A stretch of 21,265 nucleotides of DNA from a bacterium (lineage in GTDB: Bacteria > UBA9089 > CG2-30-40-21 > SBAY01): NCBI GenBank assembly GCA_040757115.1, contig JBFLYA010000050.1, forward strand, positions 1 through 21,265. The letters are read 5' to 3'. Under the pieces are notes generated by a model. That model was given only the letters and a program-made list of their open reading frames with translations, was not told the origin of the DNA and searched no databases. The position numbers and the translations under genes were made by a program. Numbering within the stretch: position 1 is the stretch's first letter; every line of letters starts with the position of its first letter. Shown here in pieces: positions 6,371 to 14,218 of this stretch.

Positions 6371-8767
6371 ATGATGAAATCTTTAATTATCGTCGAATCA
6401 CCGGCAAAAACAAGAACTATAAATAAATATTTAGGTGCAGAATTTAAGGTTGCCTCATCTATGGGACATATAAAAGACTTGCCAAGAGATGCACTTGGCG
6501 TAGATGTTACAGATAACTTCAAACCAAAATATGTCGTTATCCCTGACCGAAGAAAAATACTAAAAGAACTCAAAGAGTTTGCCTTGAAAATGGACAATAT
6601 CTATTTAGCCACTGACCCTGACCGTGAAGGAGAGGCAATATCATGGCATTTATCCCACGAATTAAATGCCAGGCAGATATATCGACTTACCTTTAATGAA
6701 ATTACTAAACCCGCTATCTTAGAGGCATTAAAACATCCTGGTAAAATTGATAACAATAAGGTTGATGCCCAGCAGGCGAGAAGAATACTGGATAGATTGG
6801 TTGGGTATCTTATTAGCCCAATATTAAATAAAAATGTGCAAAAAGGGTTAAGCGCTGGCAGGGTGCAATCTGTGGCGGTTAGACTTATTTGTGAGCGAGA
6901 ACAGGAAATCGAGGCATTTGTTCCGGAAGAATACTGGTCTATCACCGCTAAACTACAAAAGGAAACTAAAGAGGTATTTAACGCAAAATTAGAGAAGATA
7001 GATGCCAAAAAGATAAAAATTCCGAATAAGGAGACATCTGAGCAAATCTTAACAGAACTAAAAGGTAAGGAATTCATTGTTGATAAGGTTATCAAGAAAG
7101 ATAAGCAACAAAATCCCGTTCCACCCTTTATTACTTCAACACTTCAACAAGAGGCGGCACGAAAACTAAACTTTAAGGCAAAAAAGACGATGCTCGTTGC
7201 CCAACAATTATATGAAGGTCTGGATGTTGGTGAAGAATCGCCAGTTGGAATTATAACCTATATGCGAACGGATGCCGTAAGAGTATCTACAGAGGCACAA
7301 ACACAGGCAAGAGAGTATATTAAAAAGGAATTTGGCTCACAATATCTACCGCTAAAACCGCCTCAATACAAAAGTAAAAAATCAGCTCAAGAGGCACATG
7401 AGGCGATTCGTCCAACCTCTGTTTTCAGAAAACCAGATGAAATTAAAGAATATTTAACCCCAGACCAATACAGGTTATATAAACTCATCTGGACCCGATT
7501 TATTGCCTCACAGATGACAGCGGCTTTATTAGAAGTTACAAGGGTTGAGATTTTAGTTGAAAATAAATTTTTATTTGTCGCCACCGGCACAGTCGTCAAA
7601 TTCGATGGGTTTATGGCTGTATATACCGAAGGAAAAGACGAGGAAGAAGAAAAAGAGGATATTTTACCACAACTTAAAGAAAAAGAACGATTAATTTTAT
7701 TAGAATTAATTCCAAAACAACATTGGACTCAACCCCCGCCGCGATATACAGAGGCAACATTAGTTAAAGCACTGGAAGAAAAGGGTATTGGCAGACCAAG
7801 CACTTATGCGGCTATTATCAGCACTATCCAGGAAAGAAATTATGTTCGGCTGGAAGAGAAAAAATTCTTCCTGACAGAACTGGGTAAATTGGTTACACAA
7901 TTATTAATCAAAAGTTTTCCGGATATTTTAGATGTAGGATTTACCGCCCAATTAGAAGATAAACTCGATAAGATTGAAGAGGGGGAGGTGAACTGGATTG
8001 ATGTTTTGCAGAATTTCTACATTCCTTTTAAAAATTCCCTGAGTAAGGCACAGGAAGAAATGAGAAATGTGAAAAAAGAGCAGGAAAAAGTAACCTCAAT
8101 CTTATGTGAAAAATGTCATAAACCAATGGTTGTCAAAATTGGTAAACATGGGAAATTCTTAGCGTGCTCTGGATTCCCTAACTGCCGGAATATCAAAAAC
8201 ATTGAATTAAAAGAAAATGGTGAAATACAGGTAAAACAAGTTGAAGAAACAGAAATACTTTGTGATAAATGCCATAAACCAATGATAATTAAAGAAGGCA
8301 GGTATGGTAAATTTTTAGCCTGCTCCGGGTATCCAAAGTGTAAAAATCTGAAATCCCTTGAAAAAAAGGAAGAAAAACCACCAGTCATAACTGAGACAAA
8401 GTGTGAAAAATGCGGGGCAAATATGCTTTTACGAGAAGGTAAATATGGTAAATTTTTAGCCTGTAGTAATTATCCCAAATGTAAATTTACTCAATCTGTT
8501 AGTTCGGGCCTACTGTGTCCGACGGGCTGTGGCGGAGAATTGACGAGGAAAAGAAGTAAAAAGGGTTTTTTCTATGGCTGTTCTAATTATCCTAAGTGTG
8601 AATTTGCTACCTGGGGCAATCCAGTTGAGACAAAATGCCCTGAATGTGGATATATGGTTGTTGAAAAGAAAAGCAAAAGTGGTTTGAAAATATTAGCCTG
8701 CACACGCAAGGGATGTAATTATGAAGAAGATGTATCCACAGATTTCGCAGATTATAAAAGGAGATAA
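6371..8767 (+). CDS. topA: DNA topoisomerase I (type IA)
   Basis: This 798-residue enzyme relaxes negatively supercoiled DNA by cutting and rejoining one strand. It opens with the TOPRIM segment SLIIVESPAKTRTINKYLG and has the metal-binding DPDRE at 82-86. The active-site tyrosine is Tyr297 in GIITYMRTDAVRVS. The C-terminus carries five consecutive zinc-ribbon-like modules between residues 579 and about 790 (C-x-x-C ... C-x-x-x-x-x-C; the fourth is CPTGC and the last ends CTRKGC). Two ATGs are adjacent (6371, 6374); the family normally begins M-K-x-L, so 6374 is also possible. It is the first gene of topA-yicC-gmk-coaBC and ends three bases before yicC. The near-leaderless start is unusual. 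Confidence 0.97.
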   Translation: MMKSLIIVESPAKTRTINKYLGAEFKVASSMGHIKDLPRDALGVDVTDNFKPKYVVIPDRRKILKELKEFALKMDNIYLATDPDREGEAISWHLSHELNARQIYRLTFNEITKPAILEALKHPGKIDNNKVDAQQARRILDRLVGYLISPILNKNVQKGLSAGRVQSVAVRLICEREQEIEAFVPEEYWSITAKLQKETKEVFNAKLEKIDAKKIKIPNKETSEQILTELKGKEFIVDKVIKKDKQQNPVPPFITSTLQQEAARKLNFKAKKTMLVAQQLYEGLDVGEESPVGIITYMRTDAVRVSTEAQTQAREYIKKEFGSQYLPLKPPQYKSKKSAQEAHEAIRPTSVFRKPDEIKEYLTPDQYRLYKLIWTRFIASQMTAALLEVTRVEILVENKFLFVATGTVVKFDGFMAVYTEGKDEEEEKEDILPQLKEKERLILLELIPKQHWTQPPPRYTEATLVKALEEKGIGRPSTYAAIISTIQERNYVRLEEKKFFLTELGKLVTQLLIKSFPDILDVGFTAQLEDKLDKIEEGEVNWIDVLQNFYIPFKNSLSKAQEEMRNVKKEQEKVTSILCEKCHKPMVVKIGKHGKFLACSGFPNCRNIKNIELKENGEIQVKQVEETEILCDKCHKPMIIKEGRYGKFLACSGYPKCKNLKSLEKKEEKPPVITETKCEKCGANMLLREGKYGKFLACSNYPKCKFTQSVSSGLLCPTGCGGELTRKRSKKGFFYGCSNYPKCEFATWGNPVETKCPECGYMVVEKKSKSGLKILACTRKGCNYEEDVSTDFADYKRR

Positions 8768-8770
8768 AAT

Positions 8771-9643
8771 ATGCTCAAAAGTATGACGGGATATGGTGCT
8801 GGGAGTAATGAATATTTTAGTGTAGAAATTCAGGCGGTCAATCATAAATTTTCCGAGATAAAGATTTTAACACCTTCTTTTATGACTTTTCTTGAGAATA
8901 AAATTAAAGAATATGTCCAGGAAAAAGTCAACCGTGGAAAACTCTATATTCCTATCAACACAAAAAACAGCGTGACATCGTCTTTTAATAAATTTCAAAT
9001 AGACCATAATTTAGTAAAGGCATATTTGGATTCTTTCCGCCAGGTAGGTAAATCATTCCGATTAAAAGATGACCTTAAACTAAGCCATATCATTGGAATA
9101 AGTAATATTATCAGTAAAAATTCTGATATGGAAATAAAAGATAAATTATGGGAGTGGTTGAAGGAACCATTAAATAAAGCCGTTAAGGGATTATTATCAA
9201 CAAGAATAAGTGAAGGGAAAAAGATAGAGACTGAGTTAAAATTAAGAATTAACAACATAAAAGAATTAGTGGCAGAAATTGAAAAAAAAACACCACAGGT
9301 AATTTTAGAATATCAGGAGAAATTAAAAAATAGACTGTCCACACTAAAAATAGATAAAGAGTTTTTTGATGAAACCCGACTTTATCAAGAGATAGCTATT
9401 TTTGCGGATAAGTGTGATATTACTGAAGAATTAGTCCGACTAAAAAGCCATATTCAGCAATTTGATGATACATTAGCCGTAGATAAGCCAATAGGCAGAC
9501 AATTAGAGTTTTTAGCCCAGGAATTACATCGAGAGATAAATACCATTGGTTCTAAAACAGGGGATATAAAAATTATTCAGTTTGTCCTTCAGGCAAAAAA
9601 TGAATTAGAAAAGGTTCGTGAACAAATTCAAAATGTAGAGTAA
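8771..9643 (+). CDS. yicC: YicC/YloC family endoribonuclease
   Basis: A 290-residue protein of the YicC family, now regarded as endoribonucleases involved in RNA turnover. The hallmark N-terminus MLKSMTGYGAG is present, and the C-terminal DUF1732 domain ends GRQLEFLAQELHREINTIGS followed by KTGD and a helix. The length is typical. AAGGAG at 8758-8763, inside the end of topA, lies seven bases before the ATG, and only three bases separate the genes, so they are co-transcribed. The yicC-gmk-coaBC order matches a widely conserved bacterial neighbourhood, though remA and rpoZ, which can occur in it, are absent here. Confidence 0.93.
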   Translation: MLKSMTGYGAGSNEYFSVEIQAVNHKFSEIKILTPSFMTFLENKIKEYVQEKVNRGKLYIPINTKNSVTSSFNKFQIDHNLVKAYLDSFRQVGKSFRLKDDLKLSHIIGISNIISKNSDMEIKDKLWEWLKEPLNKAVKGLLSTRISEGKKIETELKLRINNIKELVAEIEKKTPQVILEYQEKLKNRLSTLKIDKEFFDETRLYQEIAIFADKCDITEELVRLKSHIQQFDDTLAVDKPIGRQLEFLAQELHREINTIGSKTGDIKIIQFVLQAKNELEKVREQIQNVE

Positions 9644-9658
9644 GCATAATGGTAGAAA

Positions 9659-9731
9659 GTTTATAGTTGATAGTTTATAGTTGATAGTTGAAGGACTATA
9701 GACTATAAACTATAAACCATAAACTATAAAC
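9659..9731. repeat. Long AT-rich hairpin repeat between yicC and gmk
   Basis: GTTTATAGTTGATAGTTTAT... (9659-9690) can fold back on CTATAGACTATAAACTATAA... (9696-9731) over about 30 bp with few mismatches and a 5-bp loop. The same unit type (GTTGATAGT / ACTATAAACTATAAAC) surrounds the cassette at 12991-13271. Immediately downstream, TTTTGCAGAACCCTAA (9743-9758) matches the end of that cassette, so a second repeat remnant abuts it. Confidence 0.75.
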
Positions 9732-9788
9732 GAGTTCCTGGTTTTGCAGAACCCTAAAGTCATCATCAAAGAGGAGGAAAATATTTCT

Positions 9789-10406
9789 ATGGGGAAAAAT
9801 CTACTTATTGTCATCTCCGCTCCTTCGGGTGCAGGGAAAACAACGATATGTAAAAGATTAATCAAAACTACACCTAATCTTGTCTTTTCTGTATCAATGA
9901 CTACCAGACAACCACGCGAGAATGAAATTAATGGAGCTGATTATATTTTTGTTGATGTTGATGAATTTGAGGATAAAATTAAAAAGGGTGAATTTATCGA
10001 ATGGGCAAAGATTTATGATGATTATTATGGCACCCCTAAAAAATTCCTTAATGAATCACTTGCCTCTGGAATGGATGTTCTCCTCGACATTGATGCTCAA
10101 GGGGCAATGAATGTTCAGGGAAGATATAGAGATAACAGTGTCCTGATATTTATTATCCCACCTTTCATAGAGGATTTAAAAACACGATTATCCAATCGAA
10201 TGACAGATAGCCTGGAAGAAATAGAAAAACGACTTTCACTGGCAAAACAAGAATTAAAAAATCTTGAGAAGTATGATTATTGCGTCGTCAATGACGACAT
10301 AGGAGTAACGGTCGGAAAATTAAAATCTATCATTATTGCGGAGAAAAATAAGGTAAAAAAAATTGGGAAAGAGATTTTAGAGCAATTGGGAATAGAAGAT
10401 GTATAA
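9789..10406 (+). CDS. gmk: Guanylate kinase
   Basis: A 205-residue guanylate kinase, phosphorylating GMP (and dGMP) with ATP. It has the P-loop SAPSGAGKTT (residues 10-19, Lys17), the GMP-binding segment SVSMTTRQPRENEINGADY, YGTPK, and DIDAQGAMNV in the LID/core region. I place the start at ATG 9789 (MGKNLLIVISAPSG), which gives the usual family length. An upstream in-frame TTG at 9744 would add 15 residues encoded by dispersed-repeat DNA and is unlikely. The strong AGGAGG at 9772-9777 is 11 bases from the ATG, longer than usual. The gene overlaps coaBC by 8 bp (GATGTATAA), implying coupled translation. Confidence 0.95.
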   Translation: MGKNLLIVISAPSGAGKTTICKRLIKTTPNLVFSVSMTTRQPRENEINGADYIFVDVDEFEDKIKKGEFIEWAKIYDDYYGTPKKFLNESLASGMDVLLDIDAQGAMNVQGRYRDNSVLIFIIPPFIEDLKTRLSNRMTDSLEEIEKRLSLAKQELKNLEKYDYCVVNDDIGVTVGKLKSIIIAEKNKVKKIGKEILEQLGIEDV

Positions 10407-11619
10407 CGGTAAAAATATTATTCTGGGAATAACAGGAAGTATAGCGGCTTATAAATCTGCAGAGATAACCAGTCAGTTAGTCAAACTTGGAGCAAATGTT
10501 ACGGTTATAATGACTAAATCTGCGATACAATTCATCTCACCTCTTACCCTTCAAACCATATCTAAAAATAAAGTCATCACAGACCTTTTTGAGATACCTG
10601 CTTCATCCGGGGTAGAGCACATAACTTTGGTAGATAAAGCGGATATTTTCTTAATTGCCCCAGCCACAGCAAATATTATTGGTAAAATAGCCTGCGGTAT
10701 AGCCGATGATTTTTTAACCACTTTTGCCCTTGCCTGTCATTGTCCTATTCTCATTGCCCCGGCGATGAATGAAAAAATGTATCTTAACCCAATGGTCCAG
10801 GCAAATATCAAAAAATTAAAATCTTATGGTATCCAGTTTATTGAACCAGAAGAGGGCATTTTAGCCTGTGGTGAAAAAGGATTAGGCAAATTAGCCCATG
10901 TAGATAAAATACTTACCGAGATTGACTTGATTTTAAATTCATCATCTCTACTGAAGGGTAAAAAGATTTTAGTTACTGCTGGTGGCACACGCGAGCCAAT
11001 TGACCCAGTTCGCTATATCGGAAATCGCTCTTCAGGTAAAATGGGTTACGCCCTGGCTTTGGCGGCTAAAGAATTTGGTGCTGAGGTAACATTGATTAGT
11101 GCCCCGACTCAATTAGAGCCGCCTCAAGGTGTAAAAACTATTTTTGTAGAAACCGCCTTACAAATGCAAGATGAGGTATTAAAGGCATTTCCAGAGGTTG
11201 ATGTCGTCATATCTGCGGCGGCAGTTGCCGATTTTTCACCCATCCAGGTTGCCCCACAAAAGATTAAAAAAACTACCGCAAGCCTATCTTTGGAATTAAA
11301 AAAGACCCCTGACATCCTCGCCCAACTGGGCAAAAATAAAAAAGATAAAATACTCATAGGCTTTGCCGCTGAATCTGAAAACCTTATCTTAAATGCAAAA
11401 AAGAAATTAAAAGAAAAAAACTTAGACCTGATTGTGGTTAATGATATTAAAACAGGATTTGGTCAAGACACAAGCCAGGTAACAATTATTACTAGGGATG
11501 ATAGAATTGAGGAATTACCACTTCTACCTAAAAAAGAGATTGCAAGACGAATCCTTGCAGAAATCAGATTTGGGCGGGTGCGTGTAAAATTTATGGGTAA
11601 AAAATATTCTGAGAGTTAG
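10399..11619 (+). CDS. coaBC: Bifunctional phosphopantothenoylcysteine decarboxylase / phosphopantothenate-cysteine ligase
   Basis: A 406-residue bifunctional coenzyme A biosynthesis enzyme. The N-terminal flavin-dependent CoaC domain shows GITGSIAAYKSAE, catalytic His74 in GVEHITL, Asn124 in APAMNEKMY and Cys157 in ACGEKGLGKL. The CoaB ligase domain begins around residue 190 with VTAGGTREPIDPVRYIGNRS and includes KIKK at 288-291. The ending is odd: after ARRILAEIRFG, the last residues RVRVKFMGKKYSES are encoded by the left end of a mobile element (from 11576). The sequence beyond the element (11962-11983) preserves what looks like the original ending, LTKK-stop. The catalytic domains are intact, so the enzyme is probably functional. 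Confidence 0.95.
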   Translation: MYNGKNIILGITGSIAAYKSAEITSQLVKLGANVTVIMTKSAIQFISPLTLQTISKNKVITDLFEIPASSGVEHITLVDKADIFLIAPATANIIGKIACGIADDFLTTFALACHCPILIAPAMNEKMYLNPMVQANIKKLKSYGIQFIEPEEGILACGEKGLGKLAHVDKILTEIDLILNSSSLLKGKKILVTAGGTREPIDPVRYIGNRSSGKMGYALALAAKEFGAEVTLISAPTQLEPPQGVKTIFVETALQMQDEVLKAFPEVDVVISAAAVADFSPIQVAPQKIKKTTASLSLELKKTPDILAQLGKNKKDKILIGFAAESENLILNAKKKLKEKNLDLIVVNDIKTGFGQDTSQVTIITRDDRIEELPLLPKKEIARRILAEIRFGRVRVKFMGKKYSES

Positions 11620-11632
11620 ACCTGAAATTAAA

Positions 11633-11897
11633 TCAAATATCAAATATCAAAATGCAAAATTACAAATCAAATTTCAAAAAGGACGGGACGGTTCCTTTTA
11701 TCGTTTTTCCTATGATTTTTGTTAGAAATTGGAAATTAGAAATTGGGCTTTTGTCTCTCTCCCTAATTTCTAATTTCAATCCGCAATCTTTCAAACAAAA
11801 GTGAACCGTCCCAAAAGGACTTCTATTTTAACGCTGAAAGGAAAGAGATAATTTTACATTTTGATATGTAATTTTTATATTTGCTTTTTGCATTTTG
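11633..11897 (+). mobile_element. Internal-deletion derivative A of the four-helix-bundle cassette
   Basis: 11633-11683 is identical over 51 bp to 20806-20856 (the start of the four-helix-bundle gene at 20825, including its ATG at 11652 here). 11824-11897 is identical over 74 bp to 21169-21242 (the end of that gene and its 3' flank). The roughly 310 bp of coding sequence between them are missing, and a separate 128-bp element has landed in the remnant. The outer flank CTGAGAGTTAGACC (11609-11622) also matches copy B with one mismatch. Confidence 0.9.
11685..11812. mobile_element. 128-bp MITE-like element with GGGACGGTTC ends
   Basis: The ends are GGGACGGTTC (11685-11694) and its complement GAACCGTCCC (11803-11812). 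The element is bracketed by perfect 8-bp direct repeats AAAAGGAC (11677-11684, 11813-11820). The centre has another inverted pair (GGAAATTAGAAATTGGG against CCCTAATTTCTAATTTC). No coding capacity. Removing it with one repeat restores a continuous deleted cassette. Confidence 0.85.
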
Positions 11898-11961
11898 CTC
11901 TTTGGAGGAGATTGATAAAAATAGAGGTGTAAAAGTTACCCACAAATTTTACATACACCCT

Positions 11962-11983
11962 ATTGGGGCTCACGAAAAAATAA
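11962..11983 (+). other. Relic of the original coaBC 3' end
   Basis: Joining the coaBC frame through the target duplication (ATTTGGGC / ATTGGGGC) continues as CTC ACG AAA AAA TAA, giving a natural ending ...ILAEIRFGLTKK-stop at 11981-11983. This would leave 38 nt to the xerC ATG, a normal operon gap. This is an inference from the reading frame. Confidence 0.65.
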
Positions 11984-12021
11984 TAAAGTAATAAATCTAA
12001 CCTGTCGATATTTATATTAGA

Positions 12022-12918
12022 ATGAAGTATTTAGATGAATTTTTGTTATATTTAAGGGTAGAAAAGGATACCTCTTATCATACACAGCGAGGTTATAAGG
12101 CGGATTTATTAGGGATAGATAGCTTTATAAAAACCCTCACCAAACGGAAAATAGAATTAGGGAATCCTGGTGTTGATAGATTAATAATTAGACAATACCT
12201 TGCCTATCTTCAAAAAGAAAATTATTCTCGTAAAAGTATGGCGCGAAAATTAGCCAGTCTGAGGACTTATTTTAAATTTTTATGCAGAAAAGGATATATT
12301 CAGACAAATCCCGCTAAAAGTATATTTACCCCCAAGTTGACACAAGACTTGCCAACATTTTTATACCAGAATGAGATAGTAGCACTAATTGAATTACCTG
12401 AAAACTCAACAGCATTGCTTTTACGAGATAGGGCAATAATGGAAACCCTTTATTCAACCGGGATGAGAGTAAGTGAATTGGTTGGAATGAACCTGTTAGA
12501 TATAGATGAAACAAGTGGAATGGTGAAGGTGTTAGGGAAAGGGAATAAAGAAAGATTGGTTCCAATTGGCTCTTATGCCCTGAGTTGCATAGAAAGGTAT
12601 CTTGGAAAACGAATAGAATTACTTAAAAAGAACCGCGAGCAAGAGGCGTTATTCCTGAATGGAAAAGGAGGACGATTGACTTCACGCGGGGTAAGACTCA
12701 TTGTTAATAAATATGTAAATAAAATGGCTATTTCAAAACATGTCAGTCCACATACCTTTCGTCATACCTTTGCCACGCATCTTTTAGATGCTGGGGCAGA
12801 TTTAAGGATTGTTCAGGAATTATTAGGACATGCAAGTTTAGCTACAACCCAGATTTATACCCACTTGACTAAAGAACGACTCAAATCTGTTTATGACAAA
12901 GCCCACCCCCGAGCATAA
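12022..12918 (+). CDS. xerC: Tyrosine recombinase XerC
   Basis: A 298-residue site-specific tyrosine recombinase of Xer length and layout. The N-terminal SAM-like DNA-binding domain (FLLYLRVEKDTSYHTQRGYK) is followed by a catalytic domain with Arg149 (STGMRVSEL), Lys173 (GKGNKERLVP), His244 and Arg247 (HTFRHTFATHLL), His270 (ELLGHASLATTQ) and the nucleophile Tyr279 (IYTHL). The ending SVYDKAHPRA favours XerC over XerD. It would resolve chromosome dimers with a partner recombinase. No Shine-Dalgarno sequence precedes the ATG. It probably followed coaBC directly before the 11576-11961 element arrived. An integrase of a mobile element is less likely given the exact Xer length and ending. Confidence 0.92.
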   Translation: MKYLDEFLLYLRVEKDTSYHTQRGYKADLLGIDSFIKTLTKRKIELGNPGVDRLIIRQYLAYLQKENYSRKSMARKLASLRTYFKFLCRKGYIQTNPAKSIFTPKLTQDLPTFLYQNEIVALIELPENSTALLLRDRAIMETLYSTGMRVSELVGMNLLDIDETSGMVKVLGKGNKERLVPIGSYALSCIERYLGKRIELLKKNREQEALFLNGKGGRLTSRGVRLIVNKYVNKMAISKHVSPHTFRHTFATHLLDAGADLRIVQELLGHASLATTQIYTHLTKERLKSVYDKAHPRA

Positions 12919-12990
12919 AAGGTAAAAGGTTTTATGGTTGAATGGTTGATAGTTGATGGTTGATGGTTGATAGTCTATGAAACTATAAAC

Positions 12991-13271
12991 TTAGAGTTCT
13001 GCAAAACTAAGAAACTGTAGTTTTTAAGCGGGTATTTAAAACCTCTTTTTATCAATTTCCTCCAAAGAGCAAAATGCAAAAAGCAAATATAAAAATTACA
13101 TATCAAAATGTAAAATTATCTCTTCCCTTTCAGCGTTAAAATACTTGAAGCAAAGATATTACCAATTTGAAATTTGATTTGTAATTTTGCATTTTGATAT
13201 TTGATTTTTTATCTCTAATTTCAGGTCTACCTCTCAGTTATCTCCCCCAAATCCTATTTTGCAGAACCCTA
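12991..13271 (-). mobile_element. Internal-deletion derivative B of the four-helix-bundle cassette (inverted)
   Basis: Read on the minus strand, this starts TTAGGGTTCTGCAAAATAGG, with 27 bp from TAGGG identical to 20763-20789. It continues through the ATGCAAAATTACAAATC start region, then jumps to TTGGTAATATCTTTGC; 13070-13165 matches 21147-21242 at 95 of 96 positions. About 295 bp of coding sequence are deleted. The ends TTAGGGTTCTGCAAAA and TTAGAGTTCTGCAAAA are near-perfect inverted repeats. ACTATAAAC (12982-12990 and 13272-13280) is a possible 9-bp target duplication within a host hairpin repeat (about 12940-13295). No gene is seen in 12919-13436. Confidence 0.85.
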
Positions 13272-13388
13272 ACTATAAACTATAAACTATCAACCCTGTT
13301 GCTATATCTGTTCTATGAGAAATTTTCGTTAATAACTACTATATTCCCCCATTTCACTGCCCCATTACGATTTACCTCTTTTTTCCCT

Positions 13389-13418
13389 TTGACAAATGGC
13401 ATTTGAATATGGTATAAT
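13389..13418 (+). promoter_or_regulatory. Promoter for the phosphatidyltransferase-flippase operon
   Basis: TTGACA (13389-13394), 18 bp, TATAAT (13413-13418). The start should fall near 13425, giving a leader of about 12 nt; AGAGGT (13424-13429) lies seven bases before the ATG at 13437. Upstream, CCCCATTTCACTGCCCCATT (13347 region) resembles sequence near 5971. Confidence 0.75.
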
Positions 13419-13436
13419 CTTGTAGAGGTATGATTA

Positions 13437-14204
13437 ATGACCACGATAGATAATAAACATCTTTCCATAAAAGAATTAAGAGCCTTTCAACCAGAAGAGA
13501 AAGACCCTACCTGGAAATTTTGTCTATTTTTTTCGATTTACATCACTAAATTGTTTTTATATACAAAGATTTCAGCCAATCAGGTGTCTTTTTTATTCTG
13601 TATTGTCAGTCTATTTGCGGCATTATTATTAATGGGGGGCATAGCAACCAATGATTGGAGATATTTTATCGGAGTTCCATTTTTTATTTATCTTTACTTA
13701 ATATTAGATTGTGTCGATGGAGAGGTAGCCAGGGCAAAAGCGACAGCCAATCCTATCACCGGGAAAATAGTTGATGTTTTATGTCATGAAATTTTTGATG
13801 ATGCGGTTATAGTCACGGTAACATTAGGTATATATTTTCGAATAGAAAATAATTTGCCTTTAATTATGGGCTTGTTTTTATTTTTTGGTAAAAGTATCAG
13901 CCGGAGATTAGAGGATATAATAATACGGGTAATTCGCTTGCATGCACAGGATAAAGTTCGTAAGGAAGATATTGTTAAGGTTTCTACTAATCATAAAATA
14001 AAAAGATTAATTCACTATATTCTACCTTCTAATTGTGAACATGGCTATATTCCATATAAAGGGATTTTTTTAATAATGATATGTAGTTTATTCGGAGACT
14101 TGATGTTATTAGGCGCTTTTGCTCTATGGGCATTTTGGTTTAATTTAAAATGGGTCTATAAAACCTGTAAATTTTTTAAAGCACCTTATAATTACCTTAA
14201 GTAA
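13437..14204 (+). CDS. CDP-alcohol phosphatidyltransferase family membrane protein
   Basis: A 255-residue multi-pass membrane protein with hydrophobic segments near 40-60, 63-85, 140-155 and 210-240. It carries the CDP-alcohol phosphotransferase signature D91-x-x-D94-G-x-x-A98-R99, then G109-x-x-x-D113-x-x-x-H117. Enzymes of this family move a phospho-alcohol group from a CDP-alcohol to an acceptor alcohol, making phospholipids or related polar lipids. The last residue of the signature, normally Asp and thought to be the catalytic base, is His117 here, with Asp121 and Asp122 shortly after. The substrate is unknown. Its promoter lies directly upstream, and the flippase gene follows after 14 bp, suggesting a shared envelope role. 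Confidence 0.85.
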   Translation: MTTIDNKHLSIKELRAFQPEEKDPTWKFCLFFSIYITKLFLYTKISANQVSFLFCIVSLFAALLLMGGIATNDWRYFIGVPFFIYLYLILDCVDGEVARAKATANPITGKIVDVLCHEIFDDAVIVTVTLGIYFRIENNLPLIMGLFLFFGKSISRRLEDIIIRVIRLHAQDKVRKEDIVKVSTNHKIKRLIHYILPSNCEHGYIPYKGIFLIMICSLFGDLMLLGAFALWAFWFNLKWVYKTCKFFKAPYNYLK

Positions 14205-14218
14205 AAAAGGATTTTTTT

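Larger units (their letters stand above)
11576..11961. mobile_element. GGGTGYGTG-end non-autonomous element inserted in the coaBC 3' end
   Basis: Left end GGGTGCGTGTAAAATTTATG... (11576-11600) and right end TTACCCACAAATTTTACATA... (11936-11960) pair at 22 of 25 positions. Flanks are ATTTGGGC (11568-11575) and ATTGGGGC (11962-11969), a 7/8 target-site duplication. The left end is identical over 25 bp to 18631-18655. The interior carries no transposase, only the deleted four-helix-bundle cassette (11633-11897) and, inside that, a 128-bp element. It therefore needs an enzyme supplied elsewhere. It fills the coaBC-xerC gap, where no complete gene is seen. Confidence 0.85.

Noticed and set aside
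9744-9788. TTG start extending gmk by 15 residues
   Set aside because: The added codons are made of dispersed-repeat DNA (TTTTGCAGAACCCTAA occurs elsewhere), and ATG 9789 gives the normal family length and N-terminus.
13194-13406. 70-codon frame between xerC and the phosphatidyltransferase
   Set aside because: It lies over cassette copy B and its flanks, has no ribosome binding site, and its composition follows the repeats.
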